DNA from: Heloderma charlesbogerti
Taxonomy: Eukaryota; Chordata; Lepidosauria; Squamata; Helodermatidae
Reading direction: 5' to 3'
DNA length: 64,000 nucleotides
Assembly (NCBI GenBank): GCA_026122225.1
Contig: JANEZZ010001492.1
Location: forward strand, 124,001 to 188,000
Below the pieces are notes generated by a model. The model was not told the origin of the DNA and did not search any database. It saw only the letters and a list, made by a program, of their open reading frames with translations. This document shows, in pieces, positions 1 through 10,222 of the stretch (position 1 is the stretch's first letter; every line of letters starts with the position of its first letter). Position numbers and translations under genes: made by a program.

Positions 1-951
1 AATGCCAGCGCCTTCAGCCCCCCGAAATCAGTGGCGGAACGGTCTGCCACCCCCCACCCCCCCCCGGGACGGGACTTACCTTGGGTGGATCTTCCTGCTG
101 GCGGTTCGGCGGTGGTTTGGCAGCGGTTCGGCGGCAGCGGCTGGTCTTCCGACCGGCTGCTGCCACCACCATTTCCAGTAAAAAAAAAAACAAAACGTGA
201 TAGGCTATGTAAAGATTTAAGTAGCCTATCATGGCTAGATTTTTAAAAAACACCACGATAGGCTACATAAATGTTTACGTAGCCTATCACAGCTGATTTA
301 AAAGGAAAAAAAACGTGCGTATGCAAATGGCGGCGCCCATGGGTGCCACCATTTGCATTCCTTATTTTCACTGTCTTAGTCTACGTAAACATTTACGTAG
401 ACTAAGACGGCGAAAATAAGGGGAACGCGAATAGCATAGACGCTACACTATTTGCGTTCCCCTTATTTTCGCCGTCTTAGTCTACATAAATGTTTACATA
501 GACTAAGACGGTGAAAATAAGGAATGCAAATGGTGGCACCCACGCGCGCCGCCATTTGCATATGCGCATTTATTTTCCTTTTAAATCAGCTGTGATAGGC
601 TACGTAAACATTTATGTAGCCTATCACAGTGTTTTTTAAAAATCTAGCCATGATAGGCGCCACCATTTGCGTACCTGCATTTTTTTTTTCTTTTAAATCA
701 GCCATGATAGGCTATGTAAACATTTATGTAGCCTATCACGGCTGACTGCAGGGATGCAAACGGTGGCAGCTACGGCCGCCGCCATTTGCGTCCCTGCTAG
801 CCAGTGGCCGGATGTCCGGCCGCTGGCGGAGCCGGCCGGCAGCTCTGCAGAATCCCTGCGGAGCAGAGCCGGCTGGCCAGAATTTCGGGGGGAAGGGACG
901 GAGCGCTCGAATCAATTTCGCTAAAAGGTAAATGACTTTCGTACATCCCTA
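1..951. mobile_element. hAT-type palindromic element, copy A (left end outside window)
   Basis: Non-autonomous element with no transposase. Its right terminus (941-951) reads GTACATCCCTA, the inverse of the TAGGGATGTAC terminus seen in other copies. Bases 1-90 match copy D from about 19730, so only about 50 bp of the left end lies outside the window. Order: GC-rich left arm with a minus-strand splice-donor-like ACTTACCTT (74-82), a block of nested hairpins (195-795), a GC-rich right arm with GGCCAGAATTTC and a plus-strand donor-like AAAGGTAAAT (925-933), then the terminus. About 240 bp longer than copy D because it carries extra hairpins. The hAT assignment rests on the 8-bp target duplications of sibling copies. 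Confidence 0.75.
224..658. repeat. 435-bp palindrome built of smaller palindromes (core of copy A)
   Basis: The two arms are near-perfect inverted copies about a centre near 441. For example GCCTATCATGGC at 224-235 pairs with GCCATGATAGGC at 647-658. Each arm contains its own short palindromes: a GATAGGCTA...TAGCCTATC hairpin (254-295 and 592-628), a GCAAATGGCGGC-type hairpin (319-358 and 523-560), and an AGTCTACGTAAA...TTTACGTAGACT hairpin (361-422 and 462-522). The centre is itself a hairpin (420-463). Confidence 0.85.
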
Positions 952-1572
952 AAATACACTTGGGATTCATGCCACCATTCACAGATATACCAGACTTTCC
1001 TTGTTAGAAAAAATATATATGCTAAAATGGTTGCAAACAATGGGAGAGGACCTGGAGGATAACAATGTCATGTAAAGCACCTGCAAACTATTGTGAGTGA
1101 GGCACCACCAGCGCACAATAAATGCCTCGTGTAGAAAGGCTCTTAATTTCATGATTCTATGATATATGAATATACCAAAGAGACCTGGGACTTGTTCACA
1201 CACGCATGTTCATCACTTGATAGAGACGTTGTGGCTTGATCAAACATCAGAGATGAGATCCTATATATCTGCTCACATCCCCTCAAGCACCATTGTTTCA
1301 TGCATTCAACTATGTACCGTCAGTGATGTGAATTGATGTTCATGCATCTGCAAACTAGCCTTATACGAGGCATTGATGCAACAAGAACATAGGCATAACC
1401 TTCAATAGAAATATTTGTGTGCTTATTCCAATACATGGACAAGAACTGATATCTGGATAGAGGGGGTAAGGGAGCCACTGAGTAAACTTTCTATGGAAGT
1501 GAGAAAATATCCTATAATTGTTTTTTTAAAAATACTTAAACAGCCAAATGGCCATAATCCAACAAAGAGTTA
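952..1572. other. Unassigned, AT-rich
   Basis: I see no coding potential and no repeat that I recognise. The first 8 bases (AAATACAC) would be the right target duplication of copy A, but the left copy lies outside the window. Confidence 0.4.
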
Positions 1573-1661
1573 CAGCACAATCCTATATATGCCTACTCAG
1601 AAGTAAGTCTCACTGAGTTTAAGGGGCTTTCTCCCATGTGGTTGGGTGTAGAATTGTATCC
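1573..1661. mobile_element. Palindromic TWA-flanked MITE (GTGCAATCC family)
   Basis: 89-bp degenerate foldback beginning CAGCACAATCC and ending GAATTGTATCC, flanked by TTA at 1570-1572 and 1662-1664. The interior ACTCAGAAGTAAGTCTCACTG is the common amniote-type inner arm of this family. The 3-bp TTA duplication suggests PIF/Harbinger mobilisation. Confidence 0.6.
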
Positions 1662-1818
1662 TTAAAGTATGCTTGAAGCACATTTATTTCAATGGGCTTA
1701 GGTCCACTTAACTGTTAACTCTGTATTGAAATGTGGTCCCTGCCTTTTCTGTAAGAGCAAAAAACACTGAATAAAACAGGAAATGTATTTGTTTTGGAGA
1801 AATATGTCTTTGGACACT

Positions 1819-1895
1819 GGGGCTGGCCCTTCCATTAAGCAGAGTGAGACAGCTGCCTCAGGCAGCGGATTTTGGGTGTCATGAAAGGGCAGCAA

Positions 1896-1935
<40 letters not shown>

Positions 1936-2104
1936 TTTTACTGCCAGGGAAGGGGAAAGTTGGGCTTTCCTGCGTCAGGCAACAAAATAACTTGGCTGGC
2001 CTTGGGTACTATATACTTTGATAGGTACTATATACCCCCCTGATGGGGGAAGCATTTGCTGCTTTGCTTCAGGCAGCAAAATGTCTTGGGCCAATCCTGC
2101 TGGG
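1819..2104. mobile_element. Decayed foldback DNA element (GGGCTGGCC ends) with a TTA microsatellite
   Basis: Begins GGGGCTGGCCCTTCC and ends near TTGGGCCAATCCTGCT. Both arms contain GCCTCAGGCAGC or TTCAGGCAGCAAAATG in inverse orientation. A (TTA)n run of about 40 bp sits at 1893-1932. A related element is at 42930-43225. Class assignment (hAT-like) is a guess from the termini. Confidence 0.4.
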
Positions 2105-2650
2105 CACAAATCTACAATTAAACAGCAGTGTCCAGAAATATAGCACATACAGTATAATGAAGGAGTGAGGTATAGGAGCTGAGTAGAGGAAGTCCGTATA
2201 CTAAAGGTTAACCATATTTGCCTTGCAGAATCCTACTGAAGGAGGTGTGCTTAAACTATCTTGAAGAGGTACAGCCTACTCCCAAAGAGTGCCTTCCATG
2301 ACGGAAAAGGGAAACCATCATTTCATTGTCTTCTAGAGGACTGAAAGGAGGCAAGCTAAGTTTTGGATCAGCAGGCAGTATCATGGAATAGACCTGCAAC
2401 CACAGGAAGGGATATAGTTACCCATTTTTACTATTCATCAATCAGGCTCTTTGGCTTTGGTGATGGGTTTTAGATTTGTCTGAAAAGCCGTCACATTTCC
2501 CAAATTATTATTATTTTAATGTCACAGGTAATATATATGCAGACAGTGAAGAGGCAGGATATGCAGCACTTACAAAGGGTGAATTTCATTCTCAGCAAAT
2601 ACTTGTGCGTAACTCTCCAAGTTTCAGTTTGCAGCTGGTGAATTATCCGG
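2105..2650. other. Unassigned
   Basis: No recognisable repeat or gene. The end of this stretch abuts a BovB fragment. Confidence 0.35.
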
Positions 2651-2792
2651 GTGGGCTAGATAGCATCACCGATGCAACGAATATGAACTTGAGCACGCTC
2701 CGGGAGAGAGCGCAGGACAGGAAGGCCTGGCGTGCTATGGTCCATGGGGTCACGAAGAGTCGGACATGACTGAATGACTGAACAACAACAAA
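2651..2792 (+). mobile_element. BovB (RTE) LINE 3' end, strongly 5'-truncated
   Basis: Matches the last 140 bp of the BovB copy at 10223-11725, encoding the C-terminal peptide DSITDATNMNLSTLRERAQD and ending MVHGVTKSRT, then TGA and an AACAACAACA tail. Only the extreme 3' end is present, typical of incomplete target-primed reverse transcription. Confidence 0.85.
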
Positions 2793-2849
2793 ATATCTCT
2801 GTTTTACTTTATACCAACTAGAGTCAATAGTTCAGCCCTCACTGAGGAG

Positions 2850-2880
2850 GAGGAGGAGGAGGAGGAGGAGGAGGAGGAGA
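2850..2880 (+). repeat. (GGA)n microsatellite
   Basis: About ten GGA units, directly readable. Confidence 0.9.
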
Positions 2881-2897
2881 AGCTGTGCCTGGGCTCA

Positions 2898-2995
2898 TAG
2901 AACTCATAGAATCATAGGGCCTACAAGCCCATCGAGTCCAACCCCCTGCTCAGTGCAGGAAGCCTGATTCCTTGTACCACTTCACATAGCAGATA
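2898..2995 (-). mobile_element. CR1 LINE 3' fragment (ATTCTATG-tail type)
   Basis: Reads CATAGAATCATAGGGCCTAC followed by CATCGAGTCCAACCCCCTGC, the inverse of the 3' end of the CR1 copy at 50731-52657. Confidence 0.7.
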
Positions 2996-3994
2996 GGGGA
3001 TCATGTGGTTGACGCTCCTTTAAAAACACGCACCCAACAGTTATATGCTGGAGAGAACAATTGTAACCTAGAGTTGTCCCTTAACTGACATGCTTTCTTT
3101 TGTAGAGAAGCATTGAATAATGTGAGCTAGTCCCCACATGCAGTCTGAAGTGGTACAGCCCAACCACCAGGCCATACAGTTCTGCTGATCCTTCAAGAGA
3201 CTATATCACTCAACAATGGTTTAATGGCGGTTACAACCCTATGCCCATTGACTTGTGAGTAGGCCCCACTGATCACAGTAAAATGGACTTCCAAGCCAAT
3301 AGGCATAGGTTCACACTGCACAGCTGTGAATCTAAACATATTTCCCTGGGAGTAAGTCCAATGACATGCAGTTTGGATTGGCCTGTTAGTGTGGTTTTGG
3401 AAGAACAACTGCTAACACACAAATAGCAATGAGGACTTCAAGACACAAATCTATACCAGGAATAAAGTCTAAAAATTCATACTTTCAGTTTTCATTTTAT
3501 AAATTTTCCCTGTCTTAAATGACACTTGGTGGAGAATACTCCAATCAGAGTTTAAAAAGTAAGGCGTTGGGTCAAAAGTGAAATTTCCTTCAAGTAAAAG
3601 ATCAGTTTTTGACAAAAATAATTCTGTCTTCCGCCAGAAAAAATGAGAGGTGTGTTCATTTTAAAATCACACCTGGGCTGTTCTCACAGTATTAGAGTGC
3701 ATCCATATGCTAATACTGAACCTCTAGGTTCCTTGGTAGATGCAATCTTATGGCACTCAGAAGAATGGAGCAGATTTAGTTCAGGGTTTAAATGAAAATA
3801 CAAGAAGAAAAAAGAGTTGGGTTGCCTCCAGTCTATTTCAAATTACAGAGAGAAGTTTCTTTTTAATGGATAATAGCGTTTCCAGTTTTAATTTCACTTT
3901 GTTCAAATGAACACGTGTGAATTCTAATCAGGCCCTCTTGAGGCAAATGTTGAGTTCCAAGGTATGGGAGAAAGTATGAAGTATAATGCTGACA
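2996..3994. other. Mostly unassigned; degenerate MITE near 3225-3340
   Basis: Around 3228-3340 there is a decayed foldback (ACAACCCTATGCCCATTGAC and an inverse CCAATAGGCATAGGTTCACA) that resembles the GTGCAATCC palindrome family. The rest holds nothing I recognise. Confidence 0.35.
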
Positions 3995-4066
3995 ACTTGT
4001 TGTGAACCGTCCAGAGAGCTTCAGCTATTGGGCAGTATAGAAATATAAATAAATTAATAGATAGAC
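3995..4066 (+). mobile_element. L2-type LINE 3' tail
   Basis: GTGAACCGTCCAGAGAGCTT, then TTGGGCAGTATAGAAATATA and AAATAAAT: the usual 3' end of the L2 copies in this window. It runs into a GATA repeat, as L2 tails often seed microsatellites. Confidence 0.7.

Positions 4067-4118
<52 letters not shown>
4067..4118 (+). repeat. (GATA)n microsatellite
   Basis: About 12 GATA units directly after an L2 tail. Confidence 0.9.
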
Positions 4119-4139
4119 TTGGCAACTTGTTGATTGCCA

Positions 4140-4494
4140 AAAAAAAGATGAAATGCATCACTAAAAAAGAGGACAAAGGGGGATGGGGATCTTCATAAAA
4201 TTTGCATATGCTAATTTACATGGATAGATGAAAATTTAGAAATTATTAAAATTTAAATAGAAAAAAAGTACATCTCATAATATTGTGGAATCTGTGAGCT
4301 CAGTCTGCTGGCCAGGGGCTGAGTGTTGATGGGCAACTTCAAGAGCTTCATAAAGATGGTTCTTTATCTTTATACCAGACTTGGACAGGGCAGCCTTTCA
4401 AATAGAGGATGCCTTCAAAATAGAGGATAAGTCCTCTGACAGCCCTTCAAATAGAGGACTGACATCTATAAAAGAGGACACATGGCCACCCTAC
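4140..4494 (+). mobile_element. TAGGGTGGCCA-type MITE, copy 1
   Basis: About 350 bp ending in GAGGACACATGGCCACCCTA. Contains AAATTTGCATATGCTAATTT, then TTGATGGGCAACTTCAAG and repeated TTCAAATAGAGGA. The same order is found at 40844-41219 and, inverted, at 42241-42640 and 55060-55440. No coding capacity. Superfamily not determined because no clean target duplication was found. Confidence 0.6.
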
Positions 4495-5064
4495 ATGACA
4501 AATGAAGAGTGTCAGTTGGGAAAGTGCAAGATTAGAAGCTGACTCATCATGACAACATGGACAATTAAAAACATCTGAAAGCAGGGAGGCATTTAGCACT
4601 CAAGCTTCTGCAAGAGAATGCAGAAATGGCATCAACTAATGCTAGCTCTGTTCATAATGAGACCCATAGGGATGCCCCATGTGCTGGCCGCTTTACTTCC
4701 CAAAGCCTACCCAGTGTTTTTGGAGAGCTTGAATGGAAGAGGATGGGGACCCTTTGGTGATGATTGGCCGTGTAATTCCCCTCCCCACCCCCACAACATT
4801 TCTCTCCCACCCACCGTCTGATTTTTTCACAGATTTCAACTCATATGTAGTGAATATGAAAACAGCCTTTCCCATCCTAATTGGTTTCATTTAATCCAGA
4901 ATAAACAAGAGAAATACAAAAGAGAGACTATTTCAAAAAGTTGGATTGTCATAATGAATTCATTGAAAACCTCCATGTAAAATGGGTAATCAAAGTCTTT
5001 TCATGTGTTTCTTTGTGTGTTTTTTTAATATATGGTCCTATATCATAGAAAGATGCATTAATAT
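4495..5064. other. Unassigned
   Basis: Nothing recognised. Short open frames here have no family features. Confidence 0.35.
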
Positions 5065-7136
5065 TATTTTTTATTTATTTATTTCATTTCTATACTGCCC
5101 AATAGCCGAAGCTCTCTGGGCGGTTCACAAAAATTAAAATCAAACAACACACAATAAAACAATTTAAAATATATAGAACATTAAAACCACAATATAACAA
5201 TACAACCACAATAAAACCTAGCAGCAGTACAGGAGTTTAAAATACAGATTCAGAACAGCAAAGATAAAAATTTAGAAAGCTAAAATGCCTGGGAAAATAA
5301 AAAGGTCTTCACCTGGCGCCGAAAGGAGTACAATGTAGGCGCCAGGCGAACCTCACTAGGGAGCTCATTCCAGAGCCGGGGTGCCACAACAGAAAAAGCC
5401 CTCCTTCTAGTAGCCACCCGCCTCACTTCCTTTGGCAGGGGCTCACGGAGAAGGGCCGCTGATGATGATCTTAAGGTCCGGGCAGGCACAAATGGGAGGA
5501 GGCGATCCTTCAGGTAACCTGGCCCCAAGCCGTTAAGGGCTTTGAATGTTAACACCAGCACTTTGAATCGGGCCCGGAAATGGACTGGCAGCCAGTGCAG
5601 CTGGAAAAGTACTGGCATAATATGAGCTCGCAGGCCAGTCCCTGTTAACAATCTTGCTGCCCTATTTTGGACCAGCTGAAGTTTGGACCGTTTTCAAAGG
5701 CAGCCCCACGTATAACGCATTACAGTAATCCAGACAAGAAGTTATCAGAGCATGGATAACTGTAGCTAGGCTATCTCTGTCCAGATAAGGGCGTAGTTGG
5801 TATACCAGCCTAAGCTGATAAAAAGTGCTCCATGCCACTGAGTTCACCTGTGCCTCAAGTGACAGTTCTGGATCAAAGAGCACCCCCAAACTACGAACCT
5901 GATCCTTTAGGGGGAGTGCAACCCCCTCCAGAACAGGTTGAATATCACCTAGCCGGGCAGACGAACCACCCACTAACAGTACCTCCGTCTTGTCTGGATT
6001 GAGTTTCAGTTTATTAGCCCTCATCCAGTCCATTACCGTGCCCAGGCACTGGTTCAGAACAGCCACTGCCTCACCTGGTTTTGATGAGAAAGAGAGGTAG
6101 AGCTGGGTATTATCCGCATATTGATGGCACCTCAGCCCACACCACCGGATAACCTCCCCCAGTGGTTTCATGTAGATGTTAAACAGCATGGGGGATAAAA
6201 TAGAGCCCTGTGGAACCCCATGGCACAATTGCCATGGCACAGAGCAATAATCCCCCAGCACCACCTTCTGGAATCGGCCATCCAAGTAGGAGCGGAACCA
6301 CTGTAGTGCAGTGCCTCCAACTCCCAACCCAGACAACCTATCCAAAAGGATACCATGGTCGATGGTATCGAAAGCCGCTGAGAGGTCCAGGAGAATCAAC
6401 AGGGTCGCACTCCCCCTGTCCCTCTCCCGGCAGAGGTCATCCCACAGGGCGACCAAGGCAGTTTCCATTCCAAAACCAGGCCTGAAGCCCGATTGAAATG
6501 GATCTAGATAATCCGTTTCATTCAAGAGTGCCTGGAGCTGTCCTACAACCACCCGCTCAAGCACCTTGCCCAGGAAGGGGATGTTGGCCACTGGCCTATA
6601 ATTGTTAACATCCTCTGGGTCCAGGTTAGGCTTTTTCAGGAGTGGTCTAATTACTGCCTCTTTTAAAGCAGCAGGCACCACTCCCTCTCTCAAGGAGGAA
6701 TTTACAACCTCCTGGACCCAGCCGGACAACCCCTCCTTGTTTGATTTAATAAGCCATGAAGGGCAAGGGTCAAGCACACAAGTGGTCGATCAGACTTGGC
6801 CAAGCACCTTGTCCGCATCCTCAGGCCTCAGTAACTGAAACTCATCCAATAAAACTGGACCAGACGGTGCTTTGAACGCCTCTACCAATGGAACTGCATT
6901 AATGGTGGTGTCCAATTCATGACGAATCTGAGCGACTTCATCCTCAAAGTGCCACGCAAACTTGTCACAGCGTGCTACCGAGGGTTCCACCGTCTCTCTC
7001 CCTGGCCCAGAATGTAACAGGCCACGAACCACTCGGAAAAGCTCCACTGGATGACACTGAGAAGATGCAATGCTGGTGGAAAAGAACTGCCTCTTTGCCA
7101 CCCTCACCGCCACAGAGTAGGCTCGATAGTGGGCTC
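5065..7136 (-). pseudogene. L2-type LINE, 5'-truncated ORF2 (reverse transcriptase) with lesions
   Basis: Antisense non-LTR retrotransposon. Reading right to left: a linker region (7113-6790), RT fingers and palm with NNYRPVANIP, DPFQSGFRPG, LLDLSAAFDTIDH, GVPQGSILSP, then the catalytic box as HQYADNTQLY (codons at 6110-6121), KLKLNPDKTEVL, the downstream DYCNALYVGLPLKTVQ and HWLPVHFRARFKVLVLTFKA, and a 3' UTR ending GGGCAGTATAG-like near 5090 with an (ATTT)n tail. Lesions: an in-frame TGA near 6787-6789, a one-base frameshift near 5685, and YADD changed to YADN, which alters the second catalytic aspartate. The endonuclease domain is absent because the copy is 5'-truncated. L2 rather than CR1 is chosen from the YADDTQLY box and the HWLPV C-terminus, from memory. 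Confidence 0.85.
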
Positions 7137-7139
7137 TTA

Positions 7140-7229
7140 CCTGTGATGCATGGGACTCATTACTCAGAAAAAAGTCCCACTAGGTTCAGTGAGGCTTACT
7201 TCCTGGTGAGTGTGCATAGGATTGTAGCC
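7140..7229. mobile_element. Palindromic TWA-flanked MITE next to the L2 5' end
   Basis: Inner arms ACTCAGAAAAAAGTCCCACT and a terminal GCATAGGATTGTAGCC. Left flank TTA (7137-7139), right flank TAC (7230-7232), so one base of the duplication has probably mutated. It sits exactly at the 5' truncation point of the L2. Confidence 0.5.
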
Positions 7230-7232
7230 TAC

Positions 7233-7565
7233 AGTTCTTTTTACTTTAGCCATATTTCTCTAGTATCATTCTTGGATACTCTTTTTCCATTATTGAAATG
7301 CAGTCACATAAGGAGAAGAGAAGACAATGTCATGGGGGAAGGGAGACAACTGGAATCCTGAGATCTGCATCTTTGGATTTGTACATGAAAATAATTCTGT
7401 TTCATGTTCAAAATTAACTGCACCATTGCTGATTCATAAATTTTGAAAACTAAATACCACAGCTTAATCCTAATTGACTCCATTGGAGAAGCATGAGCTA
7501 TCTTTAAGGGTGAGAGCAGTTAAACCTACTCTAAAAGCTGAAAACAATTCCTGAAACTGGTAAGC

Positions 7566-7615
<50 letters not shown>

Positions 7616-7629
7616 ATGGTTTGCAGATA
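7233..7629. other. Unassigned, with a (GA)n run
   Basis: A perfect (GA)n repeat of about 40 bp lies at 7572-7610. Otherwise nothing recognised. Confidence 0.5.
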
Positions 7630-8288
7630 ACTCTAATCCATCAGGCCACTCCTGAAAAAGCCTAACCTGGACCCAGAGGACATTAACAACTATAGGCCGG
7701 TAGCCAACATCCCCTTCCTGGGCAGGGTGTCAGCTGGGTAGTACTGGTGTCAGCCAGATTACTTTTCCAGCTGCACTGGCTGCCAGTCCATTTCCAGGCC
7801 CGATTCAAAATGCTGGTATTAACATTCAAAGCCCTAAATGGCTTGGAGCCAGGTTATCTGAAGGATCGCCTCTTCCCATATGTGCCTGCCTGGACTCTAA
7901 GAACATTTTCAGGGGTCCTCCTCCAGGAGCCCCTGCCAAAGGCTGATGGCTATCAGGAGGAGAGCCTTTTCTGCTGTGCCTCCCTGGCTGTGGAATGAGC
8001 TCCCCAGAGAGGTTCACCTGGCACCTACGTTGTTCTCCTTCTGACGCCAGGTGAAGACTTTTGTATTCTCCCAGTATTTTAGCATTTTAGCTTCTTAGTC
8101 TTTTAGCTCTGGTGTTTTCAATTTGTATTTTAAATCTCTGCATTGCTGCTAGGTTTATTCTGGTTGTACTGTTATATTGTGGGTTTAAGCTTTTATATTT
8201 TATATTGTTTTATGCTGCACTTTGTGGTTTTAATTTTTGTGAACTGCCCAGAGAGCTTCAGCTCTGGGTGGTAAAGCAATGAAATAAA

Positions 8289-8319
<31 letters not shown>

Positions 8320-8320
8320 T
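7630..8320 (+). pseudogene. L2-type LINE with internal deletion
   Basis: The first 90 bp encode the RT-proximal peptide RPLLKKPNLDPEDINNYRPV and a following VANIPFLGR, then the sequence jumps directly to the C-terminal region (FQLHWLPVHFQARFKMLVLT, then FKALNGLEPGYLKDRL). The RT palm, about 1 kb in the copy at 5065-7136, is missing. The 3' UTR ends GAACTGCCCAGAGAGCTTCA and runs into a (CATA)n repeat at 8287-8320. Confidence 0.8.
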
Positions 8321-8321
8321 T

Positions 8322-8722
8322 TCATGGTTTATTTAATCCACGGTTAGTCCATGGTTTCTTGCCCTACCATGCTTTGTCTGGCAGACAATCAAACAAACCA
8401 TGGTTTGTTTTCTCAATCCCTGGGTTGTTTGTTTCTCTCCTCCTTTGTCTGCTCCCTCCCTGTATCCAAAATGCATTGTGTTGCTGTAGTACTGGAATAT
8501 AGCATGGCTAGGAGGTTTTTGTGTGTGTGGTTTTTTTACTGCTCTTGCCATCTCTCCTGTAGCCTGGTGAAACAGCCCATGGTTCTTGGTTCACACGCAA
8601 CAACAAGCCATGTTTTAAAAAAATAAAACACAGTTCACAACCCAGCAATAAATCATGGCCTTTCTTTCTGGGTTGTTGTTGGTTAACACACTATGGTTTC
8701 TTAGTGTAGCTGGGTTCACACA
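8322..8722. mobile_element. Unclassified foldback element (AACCATGG / CTGGGTTCACACATC)
   Basis: Several inverted arms: AAACCATGGTTTG near 8395-8408, AACAAGCCATG near 8602 and CACTATGGTTTC near 8690. It lies between the L2 microsatellite and the 3' end of the antisense CR1. Boundaries and class are uncertain. Confidence 0.35.
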
Positions 8723-9164
8723 TCACAACATAAGAACATAAGAAGAGCCATGCTGGATCAGACCAAAGGTCCATCTAGTCCAGCATTCTGTTCACACAGT
8801 GGCCAACCAGCAGTAGACCAGGAACCCACAAGCAGGACACAAGTGCAGCAGCACCCGCCTGCCCATGTTCCCCAGCAACTGGTGTACACAGGCATACTGC
8901 CTCTGATACTGGAAGTAGCACATAGCCATTGGGACTGGTAGCCATTGATAGCCTTCTCCTCCAGGAATTTATCTAACCCCCTTTTAAAGCCATTCAAATT
9001 GGTGGCCATCACTACATGCTGTTGTTGTAGTGAACTCCATAGTTTAACTATGCACTGTGTGGAGAAGTACTTCCTTTTATCTGTCCTGAATCTCCAGTCA
9101 GCTTCATGGGATGACCCCGGGTTCTAGTATTATGACAGAGGGAGAAAAATGTCTTCATATGATT

Positions 9165-9265
9165 ATGTAAATTTGTTATTAGTATTGTTCACCGCATATT
9201 GTGGCCAGGTAGCCAGCCAGATGGGCGGCTAATAAATCAAGCAAGCAAACAGACAAATAAACATT
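9165..9265 (+). mobile_element. Short LINE 3' tail inserted in the CR1
   Basis: About 100 bp (TTGTTCACCGCATATTGTGG, then GGGCGGCTAATAAATCAAGC) that break the CR1 between GAAAAATGTCTTC and TATCCACTTTCTCC. Looks like the 3' end of an L2 or L3-type LINE. The exact boundary is not resolved. Confidence 0.4.
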
Positions 9266-10222
9266 TTTATCCACTTTCTCCACACCATGCATAATTTTGT
9301 ACACCTCCTCTATCATGTCTCCCCTTACCGTCCTTTTTCCAAGCTAAACAATCCCAGCTGTTATAACCTTCCCTCACAGGGGAGATGCTCCAGACCCTTG
9401 ATCATTTTAGTTAACCCTTTCTGCACTTTTTCCAGCTCTACAATATCTTTTTTTTTTTGGTGTGGTGACCAGAATTGTGCACAGTATTCTAAGCGTGGTC
9501 ACACCATAGATCTGTATCTCTACAAATCGGATAATATTGGCAGTATTGGTATGATACGGGCAGTTTTATTCTAAATCCCTTTTCTAATTATGCCTAACAT
9601 GGCGTTTGCCTTTTTTTTTTTTTTTTTTTACAGCAGCCACACACTGGGTTGACATTTTCACCAAGGTGTTCACCACAACCCCAAGATCTCTTTCTTGGTT
9701 GGTCACCACCACTAGCTCAGATCCCATCAGCTTATACTTGAAGTTGGGTTGTTGTTTTTTTGCCCCAACATGCATCACTTTACAGTTGCTTACATTGAAC
9801 CTCATTTGCCATTTGGATGCCCATTCTCCCAGTTTGGAGAGACCCTTTTGGAGCTCCTCACAATCCCTTTTTGCTTTAACCACCTTAAATAATTTTGTCA
9901 TTGACAAACTTGGCCACTTCACTGCTCGCTCCTAATTCCAGATCATTTAGGAAACAGTTGAAAAGTATTAGTCCCCATACAGATCCCTGTGGGATCCCAC
10001 TGTTTACATCCCTCATTGGGAGAATTTACCATTTATTCCTACTCTCTGCTTTCTGTTCTTTAACCAGTTACTGATCCATAAGAGGACCTCTCCTCTTATT
10101 CCATGACTGCTAAGTTTGCTCAGGCGTTTTCGGTGAGGGACTTTGTAAAAAGCCTTTTGGAAGTCCAAGTAAACAATGTCTACCAGATCACCCCTACATG
10201 TTTATCTACATGTTTATTGACA

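Noticed and set aside
195..795. CRISPR-like array, because of regularly recurring GATAGGCTA/TAGCCTATC palindromes
   Set aside because: Spacing is irregular, the units alternate orientation around a centre of symmetry, and the surroundings are vertebrate transposons.
10103..10222. ATG start of the 533-codon frame at 10103
   Set aside because: These 40 codons are antisense CR1 upstream of the BovB insertion point (9-bp duplication at 10214-10222), so the start is fortuitous.
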